NCBI GenBank assembly: GCA_963774345.1
Contig: CAVZFB010000065.1
Span: 186,001-250,000 of the forward strand
Origin: AP-15 sp963774345
Lineage (GTDB): Bacteria > Pseudomonadota > Alphaproteobacteria > ATCC43930 > CGMCC-115725
Direction: 5' to 3'
Length of the DNA stretch: 64,000 nt
The position numbers and the translations under genes are program-made. Shown here in pieces: positions 18,583-27,304 of this stretch. A model generated the notes under the pieces. That model was given only the letters and a program-made list of their open reading frames with translations, was not told the DNA's origin and made no database searches. Numbering within the stretch: position 1 is the stretch's first letter; each line of letters opens with the position of its first letter.

Positions 18583-19938
18583 TCACGATCGGCCGTGGCG
18601 GCGTAACAACGCGGTCAGCTCGGCGAGGCTGGCCCACTCTTCACTACGATCGACGGCGCCTTCGACCTTGCTCACCCCTTCCGGCGTCAGCACGGTTGCG
18701 GCGAGCTCGCGGAATTTTTCGCGGATTTCAAACTCGGCAAAGGGCTGCTGAAAATCGCCGCGGTGGCTGTCGCAGGAATGCGTGGTTTGACGGCCGTCGT
18801 TCAAGGTCACGGTCACGCGGGCCGGCCGCAGCCGCGGCGCCAGCGCGCTCATCGCCGGGTCTTCGCTGACCTGCACGCGGTGGCGCAATGCCGCGATCAT
18901 CGGATCGAGCAAGGCGGTATCGTCGAGCGCCGCGAATCCGGCATGACCGCGCACCGCCATCGTCGCGGCGGCATGCGGCAATGAGTATTTGGAGGCGAAA
19001 TAATTGGGCGGATCGGGGTTCTTCATGACCGAAGCGAAACGATAGGTCGCGATGTCGATGCGCGCGATCTGTTCGGGCTGCGGGCGCAGCTCGGCGAGCG
19101 CCGCCTGGAGGCAATCGAGCGCCGGGTGGATCGGATTGCAGCATGCGTAGAGGCGGAAGTAGTTGCGCGTGATCTGCCAGTTCGCGCCGAGTTCGTCGAG
19201 TAGCCCATCAGGCGTGAACCCGCCGCCGACCAGATGCCCCAGGGCCTCTTCGATCGCGTCCGCCTGCGCCTCGAACCCGGCGAGCGCCAGTTCCGGCGCC
19301 AGCGCCGCGGCAAAGCCGCTCATGCCGCCGGCGACGTTGAGTGCGGTGGCGCCGGCGACCGCGTTGGTATAGCTCGGGGTCAGCAGCAAGACCGTAGCGA
19401 TGCGCATGGAGCGGCTGATCCCGGCGGCGTCGAGGCCGCGCAAGCGCGCCCCGGCCGCGGCCGCAGCCAGCAACGACACCTGCCCGTTCTGGTGCGCCAA
19501 AGGCCGCGGGGTGAAGCCGCCCGCAAGACGGCCCGCGAGATCATAGCCGAGGACGAAGGCGGCCAGCATGTCGCGTCCTGCGGCGCCGGCATGCTCGCCG
19601 ACCGCCAACACCCCGGGCAGCACCTGCATCGCCGCCTGGCCGGACACGAAGCGCAATCCTTCGCAAAGCTCGATCGAGCGGCCGGCGATGCCGTTCAGCA
19701 GCGCCGCGGTGCGCGGATCCTGCGTCGGCCATCCGCGCGCAAACACCGTCGCCCCGGCGCCGGCCGTCCCGCCCAGCCGTTCGCGCAACTGCCGCGCCTC
19801 GGGCCGCTCGGACCCCGCGAGGATGACCCCCAAGGTATCGAGCATCACCAGTTTCGCATGCCGCTGCACCGCATGGGGAATGTCTTCCCATTGCGTTTGC
19901 GCGACAAACCGCGCCAACCTTTCGATCTGATATCCCAT
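18583..19938 (-). CDS. MmgE/PrpD family protein
   Basis: 451 residues, intact and of normal length. The family includes 2-methylcitrate dehydratase PrpD, cis-aconitate decarboxylase and many uncharacterised dehydratase-like enzymes. Landmarks are HAKLVMLDTLGVILAGS, the GAGATVFARG strand, the helical HQNGQVSLLAAAAAGARLRG and the C-terminal domain with FASKYSLPHAAATMAVRGH. The active-site region NGIAGRSIELCEGLRF differs from true PrpD (which has a DFDD-type motif), so a substrate other than 2-methylcitrate is likely. It is transcribed away from the enoyl-CoA hydratase gene. Confidence 0.88.
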   Translation of the reverse strand: MGYQIERLARFVAQTQWEDIPHAVQRHAKLVMLDTLGVILAGSERPEARQLRERLGGTAGAGATVFARGWPTQDPRTAALLNGIAGRSIELCEGLRFVSGQAAMQVLPGVLAVGEHAGAAGRDMLAAFVLGYDLAGRLAGGFTPRPLAHQNGQVSLLAAAAAGARLRGLDAAGISRSMRIATVLLLTPSYTNAVAGATALNVAGGMSGFAAALAPELALAGFEAQADAIEEALGHLVGGGFTPDGLLDELGANWQITRNYFRLYACCNPIHPALDCLQAALAELRPQPEQIARIDIATYRFASVMKNPDPPNYFASKYSLPHAAATMAVRGHAGFAALDDTALLDPMIAALRHRVQVSEDPAMSALAPRLRPARVTVTLNDGRQTTHSCDSHRGDFQQPFAEFEIREKFRELAATVLTPEGVSKVEGAVDRSEEWASLAELTALLRRHGRS

Positions 19939-20031
19939 GACTCAACCCCTTTGCTCGGCACGACTTGATTGGCGGCCCGGGAATGGTAGCCTCGTGCCGC
20001 CTTAGGGGCCAAGCACCGGGGAGAAGATCAG

Positions 20032-20835
20032 ATGGCCGTCGTCGAGACCGAACGTCATGGACAGATACTCGTGGTGCGGATGAACCGGCCGGAGCGGCTG
20101 AATGCGCTCAACCACGAGATGCGGACTCGGCTGGCCGAGACCTGGAGCGAATTCCGCCGCAGCAACGAGTTCGAGGTCGCAATCTTCACCGGGACCGGCC
20201 GTGGGTTCTGCGCCGGCGAAGATATGAAGGAATCCTTGGCGGCCGGACGGCCCGGCGGGAGTCGGCCGGACATCGAAGATCCGTTCATGACCGGAACGCT
20301 CGAAAAGCCGGTCATCGCCGCGGTCAACGGTTATGCCATGGGCGGCGGCTTTATGCTGGTCGAACGCACCGATCTGCGCGTCGCGGCGAAAGGGGCGGTG
20401 TTCGAAGTCTCCGAAGCGAAACGCTGGCTCCTCGGCGGCTACAATCACGGGCACGTCGCCAACCTGCCCTATCCGATCGCGATGGAGATGGCGCTGGGCT
20501 TTCGCTTTACCGCGGAACGCTTCTACGAGATCGGCTTTCTCAACCGCCTGACGACGGCCGATGAGTTGATGCCGAGCGCATTGGCGATGGCCGAGCACTT
20601 GTTGACCCTGCCGCCGGCCTCGCGCGTCAACACCGTCCACATGATGCGCCAGATGCGGCCGACCCCCTCAGCGGATCAGCAGCGTCTGGCCAAAGGCTTG
20701 CACGAGCACGGCGCCAAGAGCGATCTGATCGAGTCGCGCGCCGCTTTCGCCGAAAAACGAGCGCCCAATTTCAAGGGCTGGGACGACCCGGAGGATCGCT
20801 TCCGGCTCCCTACCCTCGAAACGATCAAGGCCTGA
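20032..20835 (+). CDS. Enoyl-CoA hydratase/isomerase family protein
   Basis: 267 residues of the crotonase fold. The first oxyanion-hole element is RGFCAGEDMKE and the second is NGYAMGGGFMLVERTDLRVA, after EKPVIAAV. The usual catalytic Glu positions are not both obvious: the segment after GGG is FMLVERTDLRV, so the exact reaction (hydration, isomerisation or hydrolysis of an acyl-CoA) is open. GGGGAGAAG lies just before ATG 20032. The stop is ten bases before the CoA-transferase start, so the two form an operon acting on the same CoA ester. Confidence 0.87.
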   Translation: MAVVETERHGQILVVRMNRPERLNALNHEMRTRLAETWSEFRRSNEFEVAIFTGTGRGFCAGEDMKESLAAGRPGGSRPDIEDPFMTGTLEKPVIAAVNGYAMGGGFMLVERTDLRVAAKGAVFEVSEAKRWLLGGYNHGHVANLPYPIAMEMALGFRFTAERFYEIGFLNRLTTADELMPSALAMAEHLLTLPPASRVNTVHMMRQMRPTPSADQQRLAKGLHEHGAKSDLIESRAAFAEKRAPNFKGWDDPEDRFRLPTLETIKA

Positions 20836-20845
20836 CGGGCGTAGA

Positions 20846-22033
20846 ATGGCTGATCATGACGGCCCGCTCGCCGCGTTGAAGGTGCTCGATTTGACCGAGC
20901 ACATGGCCGGGCCGTTTTGCACGATGATCCTGGCCGATATGGGCGCCGAGGTCATCAAGCTCGAACGACCGGGCAAGGGAGATTCGGTACGCGCCTGGGG
21001 CGACGGCAGCGAGCGCAACCCCTATTTCCGCTACATCAACCGTAACAAGAAAGGCATCACCCTCGATTACAAACAATCCGAGGGGAAGGCGCTGTTCCTG
21101 AAACTGGTCGAGAGCATCGACGTGCTCGTCGAGAACTATCGCCCAACGGTCATGCCGCGGGCTGGGCTCGGCTTCGAGGATCTACACCGGGTCAACCCGC
21201 GCCTGATCTATGCTCAGCTGTCCGGACTCGGCTATGACGGGCCCCATGCCGGGCGCGGCGGCTTCGACCTGATCGCGCAGGGCATGGGCGGCATCATGCA
21301 TGTGACCGGCGAGCCCGACGGCCCACCGACCTCGGTCGGATTGCCGATCTGCGATCTCGGCACCGGCATGTGGGCGGTTCAGGGCATCCTCGCGGCCCTT
21401 TACGAGCGGCAGAGGACCGGCAAAGGCCGCCTGGTCGAATGCTCGCTATTGGAGACCGCGATTGGCTTCAGTTCGTGGACCAGCGCACAATGGCTCGCCG
21501 ACCACGAGGAGCCGACGCGCCAAGGCTCGCGCCATCGCCAGAACGCGCCCTATCAGCGGATGCGGACAAAGGACGGCTATCTGATGATCGGCGCCGCTGG
21601 CGAGTCGATCTGGGAGCGCTGTGCCGCTGCGTTGGGCCATCCGGAATGGTGCGACGACCCCCGCTTCGCGATCAACCGGCAGCGGATGAAGAACCGTGCG
21701 GCGTTGGAAACCGAGATGGAAAGGGTGTTCGCCGTGGACACCACCGAGCACTGGGTCGGCGTGCTCGAAGCGGCTGGGGTGCCCTGTGGCCCGGTCTATG
21801 ATTACGCGCAGATGTTCGCCGACCCGCAGGTGCGCCACCGTGGCCTGATTCAATATGCGAGCGACGCTGAATTGGGCGAGGTCCCGCACATCCGCACCCC
21901 AATCAAGATCGGTGAGGATGTGCGCGTGCGCACCGTCGCCCCCAAGCTCGGCCAGCACAACGCCGAGGTATTCGGCGCGCTCGGGATCACCGAAGCGGGG
22001 ATCGAGAAGCTGCGCGCAAAGCGCATCGTGTAA
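20846..22033 (+). CDS. Family III CoA-transferase (CaiB/BaiF type)
   Basis: 395 residues, intact. These enzymes move CoA between carboxylic acids through an aspartyl-CoA thioester. Landmarks are LDLTEHMAGPFCTMILADMG, GAEVIKLERPGKGDSVR, NRNKKGITLDYKQSEGK and the catalytic aspartate in PICDLGTGMWAVQGILAAL. The C-terminal segment QYASDAELGEVPHI has a diverged second copy at about 24,745-24,924. It follows the enoyl-CoA hydratase in an operon, implying activation of an organic acid as its CoA ester. Its stop abuts the stop of the convergent MarR gene (22033/22034). Confidence 0.92.
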   Translation: MADHDGPLAALKVLDLTEHMAGPFCTMILADMGAEVIKLERPGKGDSVRAWGDGSERNPYFRYINRNKKGITLDYKQSEGKALFLKLVESIDVLVENYRPTVMPRAGLGFEDLHRVNPRLIYAQLSGLGYDGPHAGRGGFDLIAQGMGGIMHVTGEPDGPPTSVGLPICDLGTGMWAVQGILAALYERQRTGKGRLVECSLLETAIGFSSWTSAQWLADHEEPTRQGSRHRQNAPYQRMRTKDGYLMIGAAGESIWERCAAALGHPEWCDDPRFAINRQRMKNRAALETEMERVFAVDTTEHWVGVLEAAGVPCGPVYDYAQMFADPQVRHRGLIQYASDAELGEVPHIRTPIKIGEDVRVRTVAPKLGQHNAEVFGALGITEAGIEKLRAKRIV

Positions 22034-22480
22034 TCAGGATAGCGCGCGCAGATCGGCGCGCAGGCGATCGGGGTCGGACATGCCGATCAGGCTTTCGACT
22101 GCCGCATGCGTCTGTCGCCAGATCGGCATGGCGGTGGAGAGCAGAGCCCGGCCGGCTGGCGTCAAGATCAGGCGGCGGGCGCGTCGGTCGGCGTCGTCGA
22201 CTTTCACCGTCACTAGTCCGCGACGCTCCAGCGGCTTGAGATTGGCGGTCAGGGTCGTGCGGTCCATCGCTAGCAACGCCGACACATAACCGATGCTCGG
22301 CGCATCCAGGCTATTGAGCGCCATCATCAAAGAGAACTGGCCGCTGGTCAGATCGAGCGGCCGAAAGGCCTGATCGAAACGCCGTGCCACCGCCCGCGCC
22401 GCGCGCTGCAGGTGCAGGCACAAGCAGTTGCCGCGAAGCTGAGGGGTTTCTTCGAAAGACAGTTTTTCGGCGCTTGACAT
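22034..22480 (-). CDS. MarR-family transcriptional regulator
   Basis: 148 residues. The winged helix-turn-helix is clear: SGQFSLMMALN, then YVSALLAMDRTTLTANLKPL (recognition helix) and the wing VDDADRRARRLILTPAGRAL. A Cys-rich N-terminal stretch (GNCLCLHLQRAARA) may bind ligand or sense oxidants. The gene is divergent from the MoaD-like/BNR pair, with only 48 bases between starts and an inverted repeat in that gap, so it probably represses both itself and that pair. Confidence 0.87.
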   Translation of the reverse strand: MSSAEKLSFEETPQLRGNCLCLHLQRAARAVARRFDQAFRPLDLTSGQFSLMMALNSLDAPSIGYVSALLAMDRTTLTANLKPLERRGLVTVKVDDADRRARRLILTPAGRALLSTAMPIWRQTHAAVESLIGMSDPDRLRADLRALS

Positions 22481-22492
22481 GCCCGAAAATAC

Positions 22493-22504
22493 GTTGGTAT
22501 CAAC
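22493..22504. promoter_or_regulatory. Candidate MarR operator
   Basis: GTTG-GTAT-CAAC is a 12-base inverted repeat in the 48-base gap between the divergent MarR gene and the MoaD-like gene. Position and symmetry fit an autoregulatory operator; binding is inferred. Confidence 0.4.
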
Positions 22505-22528
22505 CTACCTGTCAATACGGGGATCTGC

Positions 22529-22799
22529 ATGCCGACGGTATCGTTCACCTCCGCGCTGCGACGGTTCTTACCCGTGCCTGCGACGCAGGTGAAGGGCATT
22601 ACGGTCGGCGAAGCGCTCGCTGCGGTGTTTGCCTCGCAACCGGCGCTGCGCGGCTACGTTCTCGACGATCCAGGGCGCCTTGCGCCGGCACGTCGCCGTT
22701 TATGTCAATCGCGAGCGGGTGCGCGACCGAGCCCAGATGACCGATCCAGTCGGTATGCACGACGAGATTTATGTCTTCCAGGCGCTGTCCGGCGGTTGA
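22529..22799 (+). CDS. MoaD/ThiS-family ubiquitin-like protein (one frame break)
   Basis: About 90 residues of beta-grasp sulfur-carrier type. The N-terminal half MPTVSFTSALRRFLPVPATQ through TVGEALAAVFASQPALRGYVL is in one frame. A one-base insertion near 22,669 shifts the remainder, LRRHVAVYVNRERVRD and MHDEIYVFQALSGG, to another frame that ends at the stop 22797-22799. The C-terminal Gly-Gly expected of carriers activated by adenylation is present as the last two residues. It sits 11 bases before the BNR-repeat gene, a pairing seen in other genomes; the shared role is unknown. Confidence 0.72.
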
Positions 22800-22810
22800 T
22801 GGAGGAGAGG

Positions 22811-23899
22811 ATGGCAAATCGGCTCCATGTCGGAACCCGCAAGGGTCTGTTCGAGGTCGCGCGCCGCAATGCGGCGTGGGAGGTCGTCGACGCACAGTTC
22901 CTCGGCGATCCGGTCTCCGCGGTGCTAGGGGACACCGACGGCGCGGTCTATGCCGCGCTCGACCTCGGCCATTTCGGCGCCAAGTTGTGGCGTCGCGACT
23001 GCGCCGGCGCGTGGCGCGAGGTGGCGGTGCCGGCGTTCCCGCCAAAGCCCGTTGACGACGGCGACGATCCCCATCCCTGGTCGCTGGTCAAGATCTGGGT
23101 GCTCGAGCCGGGTGGCTCCGCCGGACGCCTGTGGGCAGGCACGATGCCCGGCGGGCTCTTCCGCTCCGACGACGCGGGAGCATCCTGGTCACTGAACGAT
23201 GCGCTGTGGCAAATGCCCGAGCGCCGGCAGTGGGCGGGTGTCGCCGGCGGCGAGCAGCCCGGCATCAATTCCGTGCTGATCGACCCGCGCAATCCCTCCG
23301 ACATCCGCGTCGGCGTGTCGACCGCGGGCGTGTGGGCGACCACCGACGCCGGTGCCTCGTGGCGCCTTATCAACCACGGCATGTATGCCGAATACATGCC
23401 GCCGGAGCTGCGCGAAGAGCCGATCGCCCAGGACGTCCACCGGCTGTCGCGCTGCGCCGCACATCCCGAAATCGTGTGGTGTCAGCACCACAACGGCGTC
23501 TTCCGTTCCGAGGATTCGGGCGCCACCTGGCAAGAGCTGACGGCGATCCGCCCGTCGAAGTTCGGCTTCGCCGTGGCAGCGCATCCACACGACCCGAACA
23601 CCGCATGGTTCGTCCCGGCGATCAAGGACGAGCGGCGCATCCCGATCGATGGCAAGGTCGTCGTCGCTCGCACTCGCGACGGCGGTCGCAGCTTCACGGT
23701 GCTGAGCAAGGGCCTGCCGCAGCACCACGCCTACGACCTGGTATGGCGCCACGCACTCGCGGTCGACGACAGCGGCGAGCTCCTCGCCTTCGGCTCGACC
23801 AGCGGCGGCCTATGGATTTCCGAGGACGGCGGCAATTCCTGGACGATGCCCGAGGCACGGCTGCCGCCGATCGCAACGGTGCGCTTCTCGCCGGCTTAA
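22811..23899 (+). CDS. BNR/sialidase-like beta-propeller repeat protein
   Basis: 362 residues, starting at ATG 22811 right after GGAGGAGAGG. It carries at least five Asp-box repeats of the S-x-D-x-G-x-x-W type: FRSDDAGASW, WATTDAGASW, FRSEDSGATW, ARTRDGGRSF and WISEDGGNSW. They are spaced as in exo-alpha-sialidase-like beta propellers. There is no signal peptide, so it is probably cytoplasmic and not a secreted sialidase. The upstream MoaD-like protein is its operon partner. Its role is unknown. Confidence 0.82.
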   Translation: MANRLHVGTRKGLFEVARRNAAWEVVDAQFLGDPVSAVLGDTDGAVYAALDLGHFGAKLWRRDCAGAWREVAVPAFPPKPVDDGDDPHPWSLVKIWVLEPGGSAGRLWAGTMPGGLFRSDDAGASWSLNDALWQMPERRQWAGVAGGEQPGINSVLIDPRNPSDIRVGVSTAGVWATTDAGASWRLINHGMYAEYMPPELREEPIAQDVHRLSRCAAHPEIVWCQHHNGVFRSEDSGATWQELTAIRPSKFGFAVAAHPHDPNTAWFVPAIKDERRIPIDGKVVVARTRDGGRSFTVLSKGLPQHHAYDLVWRHALAVDDSGELLAFGSTSGGLWISEDGGNSWTMPEARLPPIATVRFSPA

Positions 23900-23943
23900 C
23901 CGCAGGCAGGACGAGAGACGTTCAACCCCGAGAAGGAAAAGAC

Positions 23944-24357
23944 ATGCAAGTCCAACCTTATCTGTTCTTCGACGGTCGCTGTGAGGAGGCCGTCGAATTC
24001 TATCGCAGCGCGCTCGGCGCCGAAATCGAGATGCTGATGCGCTTCAAGGACTGCCCCGAACCTCCGTCCCCCGGAATGGTTCCGCCCGGCGCGGAGAACA
24101 AGGTCATGCATGCTGCCCTCCGCATCGGCGACGCGATGGTGCTGGCCTCCGACGGCCGCTGCCTAGGGCAGCCAAGCTTCCAGGGTTTTGCCCTTTCGGT
24201 GACCGCGTCCAGCGAAGCCGAAGCCAATCGGCTGTTTGCTTCGCTCGCCGAGGGTGGGCAGGTGCAGATGCCACTGGTCAAGACCTTCTTCTCGCCACGT
24301 TTCGGCATGGTCGCCGACCGCTTCGGCGTATCATGGATGGTCTACGTCGCGTCGTGA
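23944..24357 (+). CDS. VOC/PhnB-like glyoxalase superfamily protein
   Basis: 137 residues. Its fold markers are PYLFFDGRCEEAVEFYRSAL, HAALRIGDAMVLASD, FALSVTASSEAEANRLFASL and FFSPRFGMVADRFGVSWMV, the standard PhnB/3-demethylubiquinone-like VOC pattern. The usual metal-binding residues of glyoxalase I are not evident. It is preceded by AAGGAAAAG and followed by a YciI-like gene, a pair common in operons of unknown stress or metabolic role. Confidence 0.85.
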   Translation: MQVQPYLFFDGRCEEAVEFYRSALGAEIEMLMRFKDCPEPPSPGMVPPGAENKVMHAALRIGDAMVLASDGRCLGQPSFQGFALSVTASSEAEANRLFASLAEGGQVQMPLVKTFFSPRFGMVADRFGVSWMVYVAS

Positions 24358-24429
24358 AGACGGCCGGCGCCTGCGCCGGTGCTCCGAAAAGATTCGAGTG
24401 GATACGTCTAACCAGACAGGCCCGAGACG

Positions 24430-24924
24430 ATGCGGTTTGTGATGCTGATGATCCCCCAGGGCTACGCAACCGCGCAGCCGGGCACCGTGCCCGACGCCAA
24501 AATCGTTGCCATGATGATGAAGTACAATGAATCCCTGCGGGAAGCGGGTGTGCTGCGCGCGCTTAATGGTCTCCACCCGCCTTCGATGGGCGCACGCATA
24601 TCCTTCTCCGGCGGGAAGCCCAAGGTGACCGATGGACCGTTTCCCGAGGCCAAGGAAGTGGTCGGCGGCTATTGGATTATTGAGGTCAAGTCCAAGGAAG
24701 AGGCGGTCGAATGGGCGTCGCGCTGTCCGGCGTCGGGGCGTCCAATACGCGAGCAACGCAGAGTTGGGCGAGGTGCCACACATCACACGCCGGTCAGGAT
24801 CGGCGAGAAGGTGCGGGTCCGCACCGTCGCCCCCAAACTTGGCAAGCACAACGCCGAAATCTTCGGCCGCTTCAGTGTTGCCCCGGCTGACCTCGCCGGC
24901 CTTCAGGCCAGGGGCGTAATGTAG
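24430..24924 (+). CDS. YciI-related protein fused to a CoA-transferase C-terminal remnant
   Basis: Residues 1-97 are a YciI/YCII-related domain (MRFVMLMIPQGYATAQPG, then GARISFSGGKPKVTDGPFPE and GGYWIIEVKSKEEAVEWASR). After RCPAS the family tail is lost. The DNA instead encodes QYASNAELGEVPHI and, after a one-base slip near 24,785, TPVRIGEKVRVRTVAPKLGK and the end of a family III CoA-transferase. That tail is a diverged copy of the CoA-transferase tail at about 21,850-22,033. The chimera probably arose by deletion between a YciI gene and a second CoA-transferase gene. Confidence 0.75.
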   Translation: MRFVMLMIPQGYATAQPGTVPDAKIVAMMMKYNESLREAGVLRALNGLHPPSMGARISFSGGKPKVTDGPFPEAKEVVGGYWIIEVKSKEEAVEWASRCPASGRPIREQRRVGRGATHHTPVRIGEKVRVRTVAPKLGKHNAEIFGRFSVAPADLAGLQARGVM

Positions 24925-24989
24925 CTCCCGCCGATAAGGCTTCGAAGCTCGGCTCTAGCTAATTCCCCCGAGGAGGGGCTGACGCGATC

Positions 24990-26549
24990 TCAGAGGCCGT
25001 CATAAGGATGAAACCGATCCCCCGCCAATCTGCAGGTTTCGGGATCGCCCGAGAATTCCTTCATCTTGCCGGCAAAGAATTGTGTGCTCTTAACCTGTTC
25101 TTTATCTGTGGTGGTTTCGACCGCTCGGTTGGCAAAGCGTGACGCGGAGGGGCAGTCGCCACGCTTGAACGCGATCATCGCGAGATTCATCCACGCCTCG
25201 GACTGTGCCGGGTTGTAGGTTACCGCGCGTTCAAGGAGGGAAAAAGATCGGTCGAGACGCGCGGCTGTCGGCATGTCGCTTCGTTCTTGCAGCTTCGCCA
25301 GGCCTTGCGCCTGTAGGAGCCGCCCGAAATCTTCATTGAGAAAATGTGCGGTCACCGTCGGCGTATCGACAAGCTGGTCCACATTGGCGACCAAGGGCCT
25401 GAGGTTCTGTCCCTTTAGGCCCCAACCGCGAAGCAGCAATGCGACCGACTTTGCGGCGATGCCGTCCATGTACCGGAGATTTTTGGCCATCTCCGATAGA
25501 TCCCCAAGCAACCGCTTCGCGCGTTCTACGTCCAGGCCTTTGTCAGTGGAAAACAGGAAATCGAGATCCGGCTCTATTCGATCCGACAACTGCTTCAGTT
25601 CCGCGCGCATATCGCCTAGCGCTACTTGGGCGATATGGCTGCATGACCCCGGTTTGAGACCCGGCGGTGCTTCTCCCATTTGCTTGTCGATAACGGCGCG
25701 GTCAAAAGACGGAGAGGTGCGCGAGAAATAGCCGTGCCCCCCGATCGCCGCATCGACCAGCAGCAGCGGAGTGAGCCCCAGATACGCGGCGATGTTTTCC
25801 ACATTGCCGCTGCGACAAGTCGCGCTCTCATAGTCTGCGGAGAGCGGCTTGCTCGATCGGCGTTCGATATCGGCTACCCCGCTGAAGAAATAGTCCATCG
25901 CCGTTTCCGGCTCTGCCCCCGTCACTCCGTTGGTAATCCCGAACAGATCCGCCTCGAATTCGGCATCGGTCCGGGTCAGCTGTTGTTTGCCAATTCGCTC
26001 CAAGTGACCGAGGAAATGGTGCCCGTATTCGTGCATCAACATCTGATGCAATGCTGCTTGGTAGATGCCGTAGGCAGTTTGTGAATGCCCGCTGGGAAGG
26101 GACCCGAAAGCGCCGCCATAGCGGCGATCCAATTCATCGCCGAAGCCAACCAGGCACGTCTTCTGTGTTCCTCCCGCGTCCACGCAGCGCGCCGCGGCCG
26201 CGGCCGCCTTATCGAAGATCTCGGGTTGTACACCTTCGATGTTGAGATATGTCGCAAAGGCGATCTGGCACATCGCTTTGACGAACATCGAAGGAAACAG
26301 AATAAACTTGATCTGCTGCTGTTGGCCCGCAAGCGGGATTAGCCGATCGCCGGCGTTTGTGGTGATTAGCTGGATATTTTGAGCCAGATCATGATACCGG
26401 ACTGGAGTCCGTTTTGTCGCTACGTCCCGAAGTTCCCGATTTAACGATGCCGGATCGGTCACAGCGTTGCAAGCGTCGAACGCAAATGCATCAGATGCCA
26501 CCGCCGTGAGGAGGGCGACGACTATCAGGCAATAGCACGTGCGTTTCAT
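24990..26549 (-). CDS. Exported zinc metalloprotease-like protein (HExxH) with TPR-like tail
   Basis: 519 residues with a signal peptide (MKRTCYCLIVVALLTAV...DAFA). The zinc-binding motif is LMHEYGHHFLGH; a downstream DAEFEADLFG supplies a plausible third ligand, the gluzincin arrangement of M48-like peptidases. The C-terminal region (about 390-490) has tetratricopeptide-like helices such as SLLERAVTYNPAQSEAWMNL. Several cysteines suggest disulfides in the periplasm. The gene follows a membrane-anchored protein gene by ten bases, so they form an operon. The substrate is unknown; a role in envelope protein turnover is an inference. Confidence 0.75.
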   Translation of the reverse strand: MKRTCYCLIVVALLTAVASDAFAFDACNAVTDPASLNRELRDVATKRTPVRYHDLAQNIQLITTNAGDRLIPLAGQQQQIKFILFPSMFVKAMCQIAFATYLNIEGVQPEIFDKAAAAAARCVDAGGTQKTCLVGFGDELDRRYGGAFGSLPSGHSQTAYGIYQAALHQMLMHEYGHHFLGHLERIGKQQLTRTDAEFEADLFGITNGVTGAEPETAMDYFFSGVADIERRSSKPLSADYESATCRSGNVENIAAYLGLTPLLLVDAAIGGHGYFSRTSPSFDRAVIDKQMGEAPPGLKPGSCSHIAQVALGDMRAELKQLSDRIEPDLDFLFSTDKGLDVERAKRLLGDLSEMAKNLRYMDGIAAKSVALLLRGWGLKGQNLRPLVANVDQLVDTPTVTAHFLNEDFGRLLQAQGLAKLQERSDMPTAARLDRSFSLLERAVTYNPAQSEAWMNLAMIAFKRGDCPSASRFANRAVETTTDKEQVKSTQFFAGKMKEFSGDPETCRLAGDRFHPYDGL

Positions 26550-26559
26550 CGTCCTTCTC

Positions 26560-27060
26560 CTACGGTACGACCGTGTATTTATTGCCTTTGAGGTCCTCCA
26601 GTTCGGCGCGAAGTTTCACTTTGGAAAGGTCGACCGGCCCGACCAGGCCTTGGAGCTCAACCCCGAACTGGTCGGCCTCCTTGGGCGGTATCGCCTGCGC
26701 GATGCGGACAGTCATAACCAACCCCTGATCCGCGGTATCCAGGCTGACGCTGCCAGCCGAGGTGGAGGCCGTGTAGACCTTCGAGACGTCGGGATAGGCC
26801 CCCAGTAATTCACTCTTGGTGAGCGTCGGTTCGTCGATTTGGATTTGGGCCCGCTTCAAGTCGAGCGGCTCGTCGCTGTTGTTGCGCACGAATAAAAGTA
26901 GCTTGTTGCCCTCGAACCGTATCGCGGTCTCGACATAGGCCGGTCCGACCGGATGGTGCCGGTAAGCTTCCCATGCCTTGTTGGCAACGAAGGTAAAGAT
27001 CGCGACCCCGAGGCCGCCGGAAAGAATGGTGACCCAGACCGTGCTCTTCGCTTTGTCCAT
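26560..27060 (-). CDS. Membrane-anchored hypothetical protein, partner of the metalloprotease
   Basis: 166 residues beginning MDKAKSTVWVTILSGGLG, with one N-terminal transmembrane helix (about 8-28) and a beta-rich domain that would sit in the periplasm (FEGNKLLLFVRNNSDEPLD, LRAELEDLKGNKYTVVP). I choose ATG 27060 because sequence upstream in frame lacks protein character. It is the first gene of the two-gene operon with the exported HExxH protein and may tether or regulate it. No named family is recognised. Confidence 0.65.
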   Translation of the reverse strand: MDKAKSTVWVTILSGGLGVAIFTFVANKAWEAYRHHPVGPAYVETAIRFEGNKLLLFVRNNSDEPLDLKRAQIQIDEPTLTKSELLGAYPDVSKVYTASTSAGSVSLDTADQGLVMTVRIAQAIPPKEADQFGVELQGLVGPVDLSKVKLRAELEDLKGNKYTVVP

Positions 27061-27304
27061 CTTTGCGAACTCCAGTGCCCACGAACGCCCCGGCCAATGA
27101 GGCGGCACAAGCGAATACCGGTGTCCTTTCCGCCCCGAGTGCCGCCTATATATTGGGCGTCGTTGAGACGCGGGTATGTGAACGGGATCACACCCAATGG
27201 CAATGCTTGCTTTGGGTAGGCGATGCCCGATGCCGGCACACTTGGACGGCTGTGACGCTCGGCCGCTAGCCCGACTGATCTCGGCGGCCTTTGCGCGAAC
27301 GCCG

